Source: Sphingobacterium sp. FBM7-1 (GTDB lineage Bacteria > Bacteroidota > Bacteroidia > Sphingobacteriales > Sphingobacteriaceae). From it: 64,000 nucleotides of DNA. The first letter of the stretch is position 1; each line of letters begins with the position of its first letter. The position numbers were made by a program, and so were the translations under genes. Of the stretch, positions 33,546-43,169 are shown one piece after another. Location of the stretch: positions 124,001-188,000 of the forward strand of contig NZ_JAJEWJ010000008.1 of NCBI RefSeq assembly GCF_020687765.1, in the 5' to 3' direction. The notes below the pieces were generated by a model. The model was not told the DNA's origin. It saw only the letters and a list, made by a program, of their open reading frames with translations, and did no database searches.

Positions 33546-36416
33546 ATGATAATGTGTAAACTTCACCTTACTATTTTATGTAGTCTCTTGTTCACCGTTA
33601 TACAGGCAATTGGACAACCTGCAGATCGAGCGACTTACCAAAAGACAGATCATGGCGTAAAGATTAGCTTCGCGGGATTACCAACCTCTGTGGATCAGGA
33701 TATTTATCTGGATGCGATCCGTGACGATATTGTCCGTGTAACGGCATTACCGATCAATGTTCCTTTTCCTACACGTGAAAGCTTTATTGTCGTGGACTCC
33801 CTGCATCGTCTGATCCATTCGCTATCTGTTGAAACAGAGAAGGATACGCTGTATCTGCGTACGGCGAACCTAGTGGTGGCGACTTGCTTACGTACTGGAC
33901 AGATTGTTTTTAAGGACAAAAATGGACAGACTATACTGGGAGAACGAAAAAGAGGAAGCAACAGTTTCCGGCCTGCTTCATACAATGGAGATTCTTTTTA
34001 TGCACTGGAACAGGGGTTTGAAATCGAGAAAAATGAAGGATTATATGGTTTAGGACAACACCAAAATGCCGTAATGAACTACAATCATGGTAGACGTGTT
34101 ACTTTGCTCCAATATAATACGGAGATCGGTGTGCCGTTTTTAATCTCCACCAAGAATTACGGACTCTTATGGCACAATTATGCTATTACGACTGCCGGAG
34201 ATATACGTCCGTTACATCCATTAAATGCTTTTAGACTCACTTCCAAAGAAGGAGTGGATGGTTGGTTGACCGCTACTTACGCACATCGGGACCATCCGGA
34301 TAGCGTATGGTTGAGCAGACCGGAATCTATTATAGATTATTCGTATCTGACTGATCAGCATAAACTACCGAAAGATATCACGTTGGCCAACGCAAAAGTG
34401 CTGTATGAAGGACAAATAACCTCTCCTTATACGGGCTTGCACCGGCTGCATTTTAAGTATTCGGGCTATATGAAAGTGTGGATAGATGGAGAGCTGCAGG
34501 AAGATAGATGGCGAGAGTCATGGAATGCGGGAACTTTCGAGATCGCTAAGGAAATGAAATCGGGTGAGCCGTATGACATCCGTATGGAATGGCTTCCGGA
34601 TGGTGGCGAATCGTACTTTACGCTAAATTGGCAAAGCCCCTTACCAGAGGAATTGACGCATACTTTTTCTTTTGCTTCGGAGGCGGGCGATGCAATAGAC
34701 TATTATTTTATCCATGGCAAAGATATGGATGAGGTCATATCGGGTTATCGTGCGCTGTCGGGCAAAGCACCGATTATGCCTTTATGGAGTTTCGGTTTTT
34801 GGCAAAGCCGGGAGCGTTATAAAACACAGCAAGAGATCGAGGAGGTGGCTCAAGAATTTCGGAAGCGTCGTATTCCGATCGATAATATCGTGCAAGATTG
34901 GTCGTATTGGGCGGAGCACGACTGGGGTAGCCATGATTTTGACAAGACCCGTTTTCCGGATCCCGATGGGATGATCAAAGGCTTACACGATAAAAACTTT
35001 CGGGTTATGATTTCGGTGTGGCCAAAAATAAATGAAGAATCGTCTGTTTATCAGCCATTCCGGGATCAAGGTTGGTTATATCTTCGTAATATTTACGATG
35101 GCCGAAAAGATTGGATCGGTAAAGGGTATACCTCTACATTTTATGATCCTTTTCAACAGGATGCTCGGCAAGGCTTTTGGGATCTTATGAATGACAAGCT
35201 GTACAAAAAAGGGATTGACGCCTGGTGGATGGATGCCAGCGAGCCGGATGTGCATTCGAATATCAATTTAGAGGAACGAAAAGCAGTGTTCCAGCCCGCC
35301 ATGGGTTCGTCGGTGCGTTATTATAATGCTTTTCCCCTGATGAATGCAAAGGGGATATATGAGGGGCAGCGCCAAACAGATCCTAAAAATAGGGTGTTTA
35401 TATTGACTCGTTCGTATTTTGCCGGGCAGCAGCGTTATAGTGCGGCGGCGTGGAGCGGTGATATTGCATCTCGCTGGCATGATATGCGCGATCAGATCAG
35501 CGCAGGTATCAATTTTTCGATGTCGGGCACGCCGTATTGGACGATGGACGCCGGTGGTTTTTTGGTGGAGAAGCGCTTTCATAAACCGGAGCCAAAGGAT
35601 TTGGAGGAATGGCGGGAAATGAATACAAGGTGGTATCAATATGGGGCTTTTCTTCCGATGTTTCGTGCACATGGTCAGTTTCCGTTTCGAGAACCGTTTC
35701 ATATTGCGGAGGAAGGTCATCCAGCCTACGAAAGCATGCTATACTATATTCGCTTGCGCTACAGGATGTTGTCCTATAATTATAGCTTAGCGGCGAAAAC
35801 TTACTTTGACGATTATACGATGATCCGTGGACTTGCCATGGATTTTCCAGAAGATGAAAAGACTTATGCTATTAACGACCAATACCTGTGGGGTTCCGCC
35901 TTGCTCGTCAATCCGGTTACGCAAGCAGGCGTTACGCAACGTGCTGTTTATCTACCGGAAAATGCGGATTGGTATGATTTATATCAGGGTAAGTTTTATG
36001 CAGGTGGACAGACTATCGAAGCTGATGCTCCTTATGGACGTATGCCGGTATTTGTGCGTTCGGGTTCTATCCTTCCGATAGGGCGGGACTTGCAATATAC
36101 GAACGAGCGGCCGCAAGATGAATTAACGTTATATGTTTACGATGGTGCGGATGCGTTTTTCGAATTGTATGAGGACGAGGGAGACAACTACAATTATGAA
36201 AACGGAAACTATAGCACCATCGCGATACGATACGACCATGTAGACGGGAGGTTATCAATAGGGAAAACGGTAGGCGCGTTTGACGGTATGCCGAAGAAAA
36301 GAATTTTTCACGTTGTGCTGGTCTCTAAACAAAATGCGAAAGGCATTGATGCTAGCCTTGGAAAAAAGAAGACCGTAAGCTATAACGGAAAAGAAACTTC
36401 TATAAAATTAAAGTAA
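33546..36416 (+). CDS. GH31 alpha-xylosidase with PA14 insert
   Basis: Exported 956-aa glycoside hydrolase. A signal peptide (LCSLLFTVIQAIG) precedes the N-terminal beta domain. A PA14-like module is inserted at about 280-375 (YEGQITSPYTGLHRLHFKYS, shortened), before the (beta/alpha)8 barrel. The nucleophile is the Asp of WWMDASEPD near residue 563, and the acid/base is the Asp of WSGDIASRW near 639. PA14-bearing GH31 enzymes include the alpha-xylosidases of Cellvibrio and Bacteroides xyloglucan loci, so release of xylose from xyloglucan oligosaccharides is the best guess. First gene of the PUL operon, 34 bp before susC. The first ATG is used; a second lies two codons on. Confidence 0.9.
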   Translation: MIMCKLHLTILCSLLFTVIQAIGQPADRATYQKTDHGVKISFAGLPTSVDQDIYLDAIRDDIVRVTALPINVPFPTRESFIVVDSLHRLIHSLSVETEKDTLYLRTANLVVATCLRTGQIVFKDKNGQTILGERKRGSNSFRPASYNGDSFYALEQGFEIEKNEGLYGLGQHQNAVMNYNHGRRVTLLQYNTEIGVPFLISTKNYGLLWHNYAITTAGDIRPLHPLNAFRLTSKEGVDGWLTATYAHRDHPDSVWLSRPESIIDYSYLTDQHKLPKDITLANAKVLYEGQITSPYTGLHRLHFKYSGYMKVWIDGELQEDRWRESWNAGTFEIAKEMKSGEPYDIRMEWLPDGGESYFTLNWQSPLPEELTHTFSFASEAGDAIDYYFIHGKDMDEVISGYRALSGKAPIMPLWSFGFWQSRERYKTQQEIEEVAQEFRKRRIPIDNIVQDWSYWAEHDWGSHDFDKTRFPDPDGMIKGLHDKNFRVMISVWPKINEESSVYQPFRDQGWLYLRNIYDGRKDWIGKGYTSTFYDPFQQDARQGFWDLMNDKLYKKGIDAWWMDASEPDVHSNINLEERKAVFQPAMGSSVRYYNAFPLMNAKGIYEGQRQTDPKNRVFILTRSYFAGQQRYSAAAWSGDIASRWHDMRDQISAGINFSMSGTPYWTMDAGGFLVEKRFHKPEPKDLEEWREMNTRWYQYGAFLPMFRAHGQFPFREPFHIAEEGHPAYESMLYYIRLRYRMLSYNYSLAAKTYFDDYTMIRGLAMDFPEDEKTYAINDQYLWGSALLVNPVTQAGVTQRAVYLPENADWYDLYQGKFYAGGQTIEADAPYGRMPVFVRSGSILPIGRDLQYTNERPQDELTLYVYDGADAFFELYEDEGDNYNYENGNYSTIAIRYDHVDGRLSIGKTVGAFDGMPKKRIFHVVLVSKQNAKGIDASLGKKKTVSYNGKETSIKLK

Positions 36417-36450
36417 TAAGTATTTACCAATATCATAAACTTAAAAAACA

Positions 36451-39400
36451 ATGAGAAGAAAACGACAGTTGTATCACAGATCGGTTATGCTGCTCGTAGC
36501 GCTTTTTATAAGCGGTTACGCTTGGGCTCAATCGATACGAGGAAAAGTGGTCTCGACCGTTACGGGCGAGGCCATATCGGGTGCCAGCGTGCATGTTATC
36601 GGTCAGCAACGCTCCACGCAGACGGATGGCGAGGGTAATTTTGCACTTCCAACGGCTGTTCCCACGCGTTTAGCGGTATCGTACGTAGGATACAAAACAG
36701 CGAACGTAGACGTTACAGGCTATGATAACCTACGTATTGAATTAAGCCAAGAGCATGCGGATCTGGAGGAAGTAGTGGTGATTGGTTATGGTGCGCAAAA
36801 AAAGAAATTAACCACGGGGGCTAATTTACGGGTAGAAGGCGCTGATCTAGAAAAACGTAATCAGATCAGTCCATTGCAGGCCTTGCAGGGACAGGCTCCT
36901 GGAGTCTCCATATCGTCGACGTCTGGACAGCCGGGAGCCGACATGAAGGTGGTCGTAAGGGGGCTGGGAACCATCGGGAACTCTGGGCCATTGTATGTGA
37001 TCGATGGGATACCAGGTGGAGATATCACCATCCTAAATCCCGCTGATATCGTATCCATCGATGTGCTTAAAGATGCTGCATCAGCGGCTATATACGGTTC
37101 TCAGGCTGCCAATGGGGTGGTGCTGGTGACGACGAAGATGGGAACCGCGGGACGGAGTCAGCTGGCTATCGATGCTTTTTCGGGTGTACAGAACGTGGGA
37201 CGCATTACCCCCATGTTGAACGCCCAACAGTATAAAATTATCATGAACGAGCAGGCGCTCAATGCAGGAGCTTCTTTGATCGACTTTGATAGCATGGAAG
37301 GGCTGGCCGATACCGACTGGTTACGCCAAATGTTTTCGGATAATGCCCAGATGCAGAACTATAATTTGGGACTGACAGGGGGATCGGAAAACTCAGTTTA
37401 TGCGATGTCACTTAATTATATCAACCAAGAGGGAATTGGTGGTGGAAAGAATGTTTCTAATTATGAACGTTATGGCTTTCGGATTAATTCAGAGCATAAG
37501 TTTTTGGATAAGATCGTCACCATTGGACAACACCTGAACTTTAATTACATCAAAAATAATGGTATTAATGTAGGTAATCAGTATAATAACACCTTGCGTG
37601 GAGCGTATATAACCTCGCCGTTATCGCCTGTTTATTCGAGTAATAATCGGTTCGGCAGTCCATACAATGATACTTCAAATTCCCCTTGGTTTACGGGTGA
37701 CGGGAATCCTTACGGATCGATGATGATCAATTCTAATAACGCAAACGACGCACAACGGGTATTGGCCGATGTGTATGCCGAGATCGAGCCGATCGCTGGT
37801 TTAAAGATCAGATCTGTAGGCGGGTTCAACTACCATGCTTCGGAATATCGTAGTTTTACGCCGCTATATCAGCTGTCTGCTTATGCTTATAACACAGATC
37901 ATACGACGGTAAACCAAAGTATGGGTAAAGGACATACGCTTACTTGGACAAATACCGCAACCTATGATTTTACAGTAGCAGATGATCATCGTTTTACAGC
38001 CATGGCGGGAATGGAGTCGTTGCGGTACCAAGGTACTTCGTTATCAGGGTCAAACTGGAATCTGTTGTCCCAATTTAATGATTTTGCACATGCTTACTTA
38101 GATAATACAACGGGGCAAGCACACCTTGATGACGACGGTAATATTGTCGAAACTCGTTTTGTAAACGGTGGTCCAAACAATCAATACAGACGGGTTTCTT
38201 ATTTTGGCCGGGTGGCATATGATTTTCAGGAAAAATATCTATTGAATGCTACATTACGGGCTGATGGGTCTTCGAAATTTTCCCAAGGTAATCGTTGGGG
38301 CTATTTTCCGTCGGTTTCGGCAGGATGGATTATTTCGTCCGAGGATTTTATGAAGGAAGCAAGTGGCATCAATTTTCTGAAATTGAGGGCTTCGTGGGGA
38401 CAGGTAGGTAATCAGGATATTGCTGATTTTCAGTTTGCTTCACCGATAAATACGTCTACCGGTTGGACATCGGATAATCCTGCTGCGCATTATGTGTTCG
38501 GTACGGGAAATTTTAATGTGCCGGGTGCTTATCCGAGCCGGCTTTCGAATCCGTTATTAACGTGGGAAACTTCGGAACAGACTAACGTAGGGATCGATGC
38601 GCGTTTTTTAGCGAATCGACTAGACGTGGTTGCTGATTTTTATGTTAAGAATACGAAAGACTGGTTGGTGCGACCGCCTATCTTGGCGACAGCGGGTGCC
38701 GGTGCCCCCTTTATTAATGGCGGAAGTGTGAAAAACACGGGGGTAGAATTAGGTTTATCATGGAAAGATCAGGTGGGAGAGGTGGCTTACCGGGCGGGTG
38801 TCAACGGTGCTTATAATAAAAATAAAGTTGGTTTGATCCCGACGGAAGATGGTATTATCCATGGTCAGATCAATATGTTATATGACAATTCTGAAGAGTT
38901 TTACCGGGCACAAAACGGTCATGCGATTGGTTATTTTTGGGGTTACCAGACAGCGGGCTTATTTCAGAGTGACGCAGATATCGCCGCCTGGCGGGATCAA
39001 GGGAATGGGATATTGCAACCGGGTGTAAGGCCGGGCGATGTGAAATATGTGGATCAGAACAAAGATGGTGTGATCAACGCTGTGGATAAAATCGACCTCG
39101 GTGTGGGTATGCCTGATTTTACCTTTGGTTTTAACGTAGGGGCTAATTATAAAAATTTTGATCTCTCCGTAGATGCGTATGGCGTAGCCGGAAATAAAAT
39201 CGTGCAATCGTACCGTAACCATACCAATAAGCAGGCTAATTATACGACCCGGGTGTTGAGTAGGTGGACGGGAGAGGGAACTTCCGATAGAATACCACGC
39301 GTGACGGAAACAAATATCAATTGGCAATTCTCGGACTTATACTTGCAGGATGGTGATTTTTTACGGATAGCCAATATTACTTTGGGTTATGATTTCTCGA

Positions 39401-39591
39401 AATTGGTGACCTGGAAATATGCAAGTCAGATTCGGTTGTATGTGCAGGGGCAAAACCTGTTGACATTTACGAAATATGACGGCATGGACCCGGAGATCGG
39501 TTACGGTACCGATGGATGGGTATCGGGCATTGACTTGGGGTATTATCCTAGACCTAAAGTTGTTCTTTTTGGAGCGAATATTAAATTCTAA
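36451..39591 (+). CDS. susC: SusC/RagA-type TonB-linked outer-membrane transporter
   Basis: A 1046-aa outer-membrane channel that imports oligosaccharides with its SusD lid, powered by TonB. After a signal peptide (cleavage near AWAQ) comes a CarboxypepD_reg-like domain (about 28-105). The plug carries the SusC hallmarks LEEVVVIGYGAQKKK, LQALQGQAPGVSI, LYVIDGIPGGD and SIDVLKDAASAAIYGSQAANG, and the barrel ends in the terminal aromatic (FGANIKF). It sits between the GH31 and susD genes in the predicted xyloglucan operon, so xyloglucan oligosaccharides are the expected cargo. Confidence 0.97.
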   Translation: MRRKRQLYHRSVMLLVALFISGYAWAQSIRGKVVSTVTGEAISGASVHVIGQQRSTQTDGEGNFALPTAVPTRLAVSYVGYKTANVDVTGYDNLRIELSQEHADLEEVVVIGYGAQKKKLTTGANLRVEGADLEKRNQISPLQALQGQAPGVSISSTSGQPGADMKVVVRGLGTIGNSGPLYVIDGIPGGDITILNPADIVSIDVLKDAASAAIYGSQAANGVVLVTTKMGTAGRSQLAIDAFSGVQNVGRITPMLNAQQYKIIMNEQALNAGASLIDFDSMEGLADTDWLRQMFSDNAQMQNYNLGLTGGSENSVYAMSLNYINQEGIGGGKNVSNYERYGFRINSEHKFLDKIVTIGQHLNFNYIKNNGINVGNQYNNTLRGAYITSPLSPVYSSNNRFGSPYNDTSNSPWFTGDGNPYGSMMINSNNANDAQRVLADVYAEIEPIAGLKIRSVGGFNYHASEYRSFTPLYQLSAYAYNTDHTTVNQSMGKGHTLTWTNTATYDFTVADDHRFTAMAGMESLRYQGTSLSGSNWNLLSQFNDFAHAYLDNTTGQAHLDDDGNIVETRFVNGGPNNQYRRVSYFGRVAYDFQEKYLLNATLRADGSSKFSQGNRWGYFPSVSAGWIISSEDFMKEASGINFLKLRASWGQVGNQDIADFQFASPINTSTGWTSDNPAAHYVFGTGNFNVPGAYPSRLSNPLLTWETSEQTNVGIDARFLANRLDVVADFYVKNTKDWLVRPPILATAGAGAPFINGGSVKNTGVELGLSWKDQVGEVAYRAGVNGAYNKNKVGLIPTEDGIIHGQINMLYDNSEEFYRAQNGHAIGYFWGYQTAGLFQSDADIAAWRDQGNGILQPGVRPGDVKYVDQNKDGVINAVDKIDLGVGMPDFTFGFNVGANYKNFDLSVDAYGVAGNKIVQSYRNHTNKQANYTTRVLSRWTGEGTSDRIPRVTETNINWQFSDLYLQDGDFLRIANITLGYDFSKLVTWKYASQIRLYVQGQNLLTFTKYDGMDPEIGYGTDGWVSGIDLGYYPRPKVVLFGANIKF

Positions 39592-39609
39592 CCTATTTAA
39601 TTATTGAAG

Positions 39610-41238
39610 ATGAAAACGTCAAAAATACTATATACATCGATCTTATCGACGGGTTTGTTTCTTAGCGGATGCTCCGCTAGTTTTCTGGATGTCGAACCGA
39701 TGACCGATGTACTGGAAAACAATTTCTATAAGACCATTGATGATGCAGAGATGGCATTGATTGGTTGCTACGATGGCTACCAACGGACCTCCTCGAATGG
39801 CAATCTCTCTTTTACAGTGGCGTCGGAGATCCTGTCCGACAATTGTTTCGGCGGAACCGGACATACCGATGGAAGGGGCTATCAGGTGCTTGATAGATTT
39901 GATAAGGCACAGTCGCCTTCGGATAACAACCTATTCGACGGTACCTGGACGGACTACTACGCGGGTATTTTTAGGTGCAATACGCTATTGACTAAAATGG
40001 AAGAGACGGACTTTGGTGATCAGCAGAATACGCAACTTCGGATAGAGGGAGAGACCCGGTTTTTGCGAGCTATCATGTATTTCGATCTGGTTAGGTTATT
40101 TGGCCGTGTTCCTTTGTTGACAAGTCCAACTAGCGAGAATGTACCACAGGTGGAAGCTAAAGAAACTTATCAACTGATTGTGGAAGACCTTAAGTTTGCA
40201 GCGGATAATATTCCTGCGGACGCTTATCCGAAATCAAACGCCGCCAACAACGATGGACGGGTGACAGCGCATGCTGCCAAAGCGTTGCTTGCCCGTGTGT
40301 ACTTATTTTACACCGGTTATTACGGCGTAGATGATTTGGCTGTTACGAAAGCTGAAGTCTTGGCAGGTTTAGAGGAGGTGATTTCCAGCAATGAATTTGC
40401 GTTGGTTGAGGAGTTCAAAAACCTATGGCCCGCTTCCAGTTATATCCCTGTTTCTAACGACAATACGCTAGATCGCTCGCAATACGCCGGAAAGGGAAAT
40501 ATAGAGGTTGTCTTCGCTAAAAAATTCAATAACACCCAAAATTACAATGGAAACATCGATGGAAACAGGTGGCTGGTAATGCTTGGATTGCGGAATACAA
40601 ATTTTTCGCCCTACGGACAGGGCTGGGGAGCGTGTACGGTCAACCCGAGACTGGTGAATGCTTTTTCCGACAATGACGCGCGTAAGGTGGCATCGATCAT
40701 CGATATTGAAGGAGAAGGTATTGCCGGATTTGATATTAACGACCAGCGAGAATACACGGGTTACGCAAACAAAAAATATACGCCTACTTCGTTACCTGAT
40801 GGTTCGTCGAATACAGGGGGAGACAATGATTTTCAGATTTCCCAAGACCAAGACTACTTTGTGATCCGCTATGCCGATGTCTTGCTGATGGCAGCGGAAT
40901 TAGGCTCATCGCAGGCGCAGAATTACTTCAACCTGGTCAGACAACGTGCTTATGGTAGTAATTTCGTGGCTTTGCCGGTAAACCAAACCAATATATTGCA
41001 GGAAAGAAGGTTGGAGTTTGCTTTTGAGGGGATTCGCTATTGGGATCTATTGCGTCAGGGCGTGGAGAGTGCCGCAGCAACGATCGCACAGACACAAAAT
41101 GTGTTGAGTGGTTCGGCTCCGGACCAAGTGGTCATCAACGCACAGCAGATTATCAGTACAAAAGGATTGATGCAGATACCGAACAATCAGATTACCTTAT
41201 CAAATGGTGTTTTGACACAAAATGATGGTTGGAACTAA
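39610..41238 (+). CDS. susD: SusD/RagB-type nutrient-binding lipoprotein
   Basis: A 542-aa surface lipoprotein that caps the SusC channel and binds glycan. The N-terminus MKTSKILYTSILSTGLF ends in the lipobox LSGC. SusD family features follow: FLDVEPMTDVL, a TPR-like helical core (RFLRAIMYFDLVRLFGRVPL) and, near the C-terminus, RRLEFAFEGIRYWDLLRQG. The ATG at 39610 is used; the TTG two codons upstream is less likely. It starts 18 bp after susC. Confidence 0.96.
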   Translation: MKTSKILYTSILSTGLFLSGCSASFLDVEPMTDVLENNFYKTIDDAEMALIGCYDGYQRTSSNGNLSFTVASEILSDNCFGGTGHTDGRGYQVLDRFDKAQSPSDNNLFDGTWTDYYAGIFRCNTLLTKMEETDFGDQQNTQLRIEGETRFLRAIMYFDLVRLFGRVPLLTSPTSENVPQVEAKETYQLIVEDLKFAADNIPADAYPKSNAANNDGRVTAHAAKALLARVYLFYTGYYGVDDLAVTKAEVLAGLEEVISSNEFALVEEFKNLWPASSYIPVSNDNTLDRSQYAGKGNIEVVFAKKFNNTQNYNGNIDGNRWLVMLGLRNTNFSPYGQGWGACTVNPRLVNAFSDNDARKVASIIDIEGEGIAGFDINDQREYTGYANKKYTPTSLPDGSSNTGGDNDFQISQDQDYFVIRYADVLLMAAELGSSQAQNYFNLVRQRAYGSNFVALPVNQTNILQERRLEFAFEGIRYWDLLRQGVESAAATIAQTQNVLSGSAPDQVVINAQQIISTKGLMQIPNNQITLSNGVLTQNDGWN

Positions 41239-41257
41239 ACTTATAAATGATAAAATT

Positions 41258-43165
41258 ATGAACCGCGTAATAAAGTTATGTACGATGCTCATTGCTTGGG
41301 CTAGCGTATGGATAGCGTCTTGTACGCCTGATGATTTTGATTTGGGAGCTTTGGATGTTAATCCCGGAGATCTTGTAGAAGGGATTGCGTTCAAAATAGA
41401 GCACGACCCACAAAATCCTAATATTGTTTACTTAACGAGTCTGATGGACAGTCGTTATACACCCTTATGGGATCATCCGCAAGGGCGTAGTCAAGCGCAT
41501 AAAGTGACATTGAAAATCCCCTTTGAAGGTACTTACCAAGTCAAGTTTGGGGTGCAAACTAGAGGTGGTATGGTATTCGGAGAACCGGCGACATTCACCA
41601 TCGATGATTTCTATGCAGGCTTCGTTGACCATGAATTGTGGACGCTCTTGTCTGGAGGGGTGGGCCAAGAAAAAACATGGTATCTTGATCTGGATGCAGA
41701 AGAACTAAGTAGATATTTCTTAGGGCCACTTTATTTTTACGGTACGGATGATAGTTGGGAGACTGTTACGGAAGGGAAGACGGTAGAGGGGGATTCCTGG
41801 AATTGGAAGCCTGATTATAAAGGTAATACTTGGTTGATGGATGCCGGAGATTACGGCTCCATGACGTTCTCGCTTAAAGACGGGGCTAAAGTAAGTGTAG
41901 ATCACAAAATGATTTCAGGACGCGGCGTGGAAGATGGGATGTTCATGATTGATACGGATAACCATACCATGCGGATGCTCGATGCTGCACCATTACATGA
42001 TGCCGGACGTGATGGCCAAGTGGTTGATTGGGGGAATATTAAAATTATGTCCTTAACGGAGGACTACATGCAGCTTGCTGTCTTGCGTGATGAAGCTTTG
42101 TCTGGAGAAGGCCCTGCCTTATTAGTCTATAATTTTATTTCCAAAGACTATAAAGATAATTGGGTGCCAGGAGATCAACCGGATCCGGAACCGCCTTACG
42201 AGGGCAATGCCAACGATGATCTAACAACATCGACTACAACGAGTAAAAAATGGGCGTTATCATTGAATACGCCTTACAATTGGACAACACTTGCCGGAGA
42301 ATTTTTAAACAATTGGTCTGATCCTTCGGGCTATCTGTCGACGGATTGGGCTTCGTACGATGCGACCTTGATTCGAAATATTTCGCTGACACTGGATAAG
42401 ACTGGAGCGAACGCCGGTAATTATGTGTTTACGGATGGTTCCAACACCCGAATTACAGGATCCTATAGTACCGATGAGCATAATAATATCGTGTTTGACA
42501 AAATGATTTCATTCGCCATATCAGGCTCGATAATGCTCTCAACCAACGATGACCATATGTTGCGTATTATTGATGTTGAACGTGATGCTGCTGGTACGAT
42601 ATCCGGACTTTGGTTGGGGAAAAGAGATGCAGATAAGCCAGAATATCAAGTATACAAGTTCGAGCCGGTAGCTGGCGGTACGACAGCCGATCCGATGGCT
42701 CCTTGGAAAAGTGCGTTGGTAGGGAAAACTTTTACGCCAAACGTGAACTATTTTGCCGATTGGGTCACCGCATCTTGGTCTGGCGGATGGACGAGCAATC
42801 TCTTCCCAAATGATTTTTCGACACAAGATTGGCTTTGGACACAATCCATATACGATGCCTGTATGGCCTCGTCGATCTCCTATTATTTGGATGGCGATGT
42901 GCTGAAGGCGAACGCCGTGGATAACGGCGTTGCGAAGAACGGTATAGTGGTTACTATTGATCCTGATACACGTACAATCACTTATTCTGAAGCCCCTTTC
43001 ACCTTTAGCTTTGTATATACGGATAACGGAGATGGAAAAGGACCTTGGCTCTTCGGTTCGTTTGATGGAGCCAACTTGAATAACATAAGTACGAAGGGGA
43101 TGTATTTGGGATTCGTCTCTAAACCTGGAGAAATAACCATGAACCATATGATCTTGAAACCGTAA
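41258..43165 (+). CDS. Putative surface glycan-binding lipoprotein with three internal repeats
   Basis: A 635-aa lipoprotein (signal ending in the lipobox IASC) in the position after SusD where PULs encode surface glycan-binding proteins. An Ig/PKD-like N-terminal domain spans about 45-125. Three diverged, beta-rich units of roughly 140-160 residues follow: about 138-300 (KTWYLDLD), 330-470 (KKWALSLNT) and 482-635 (WKSALVGKTF). Each opens with a Trp- and Lys-containing strand and later has a hydrophobic LD/ID strand (HTMRMLDAAP; HMLRIIDVERD; RTITYSEAPF). I cannot name the repeat. The ATG at 41258 gives a proper signal; an ATG at 41222 would overlap susD. Confidence 0.78.
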   Translation: MNRVIKLCTMLIAWASVWIASCTPDDFDLGALDVNPGDLVEGIAFKIEHDPQNPNIVYLTSLMDSRYTPLWDHPQGRSQAHKVTLKIPFEGTYQVKFGVQTRGGMVFGEPATFTIDDFYAGFVDHELWTLLSGGVGQEKTWYLDLDAEELSRYFLGPLYFYGTDDSWETVTEGKTVEGDSWNWKPDYKGNTWLMDAGDYGSMTFSLKDGAKVSVDHKMISGRGVEDGMFMIDTDNHTMRMLDAAPLHDAGRDGQVVDWGNIKIMSLTEDYMQLAVLRDEALSGEGPALLVYNFISKDYKDNWVPGDQPDPEPPYEGNANDDLTTSTTTSKKWALSLNTPYNWTTLAGEFLNNWSDPSGYLSTDWASYDATLIRNISLTLDKTGANAGNYVFTDGSNTRITGSYSTDEHNNIVFDKMISFAISGSIMLSTNDDHMLRIIDVERDAAGTISGLWLGKRDADKPEYQVYKFEPVAGGTTADPMAPWKSALVGKTFTPNVNYFADWVTASWSGGWTSNLFPNDFSTQDWLWTQSIYDACMASSISYYLDGDVLKANAVDNGVAKNGIVVTIDPDTRTITYSEAPFTFSFVYTDNGDGKGPWLFGSFDGANLNNISTKGMYLGFVSKPGEITMNHMILKP

Positions 43166-43169
43166 AAAG

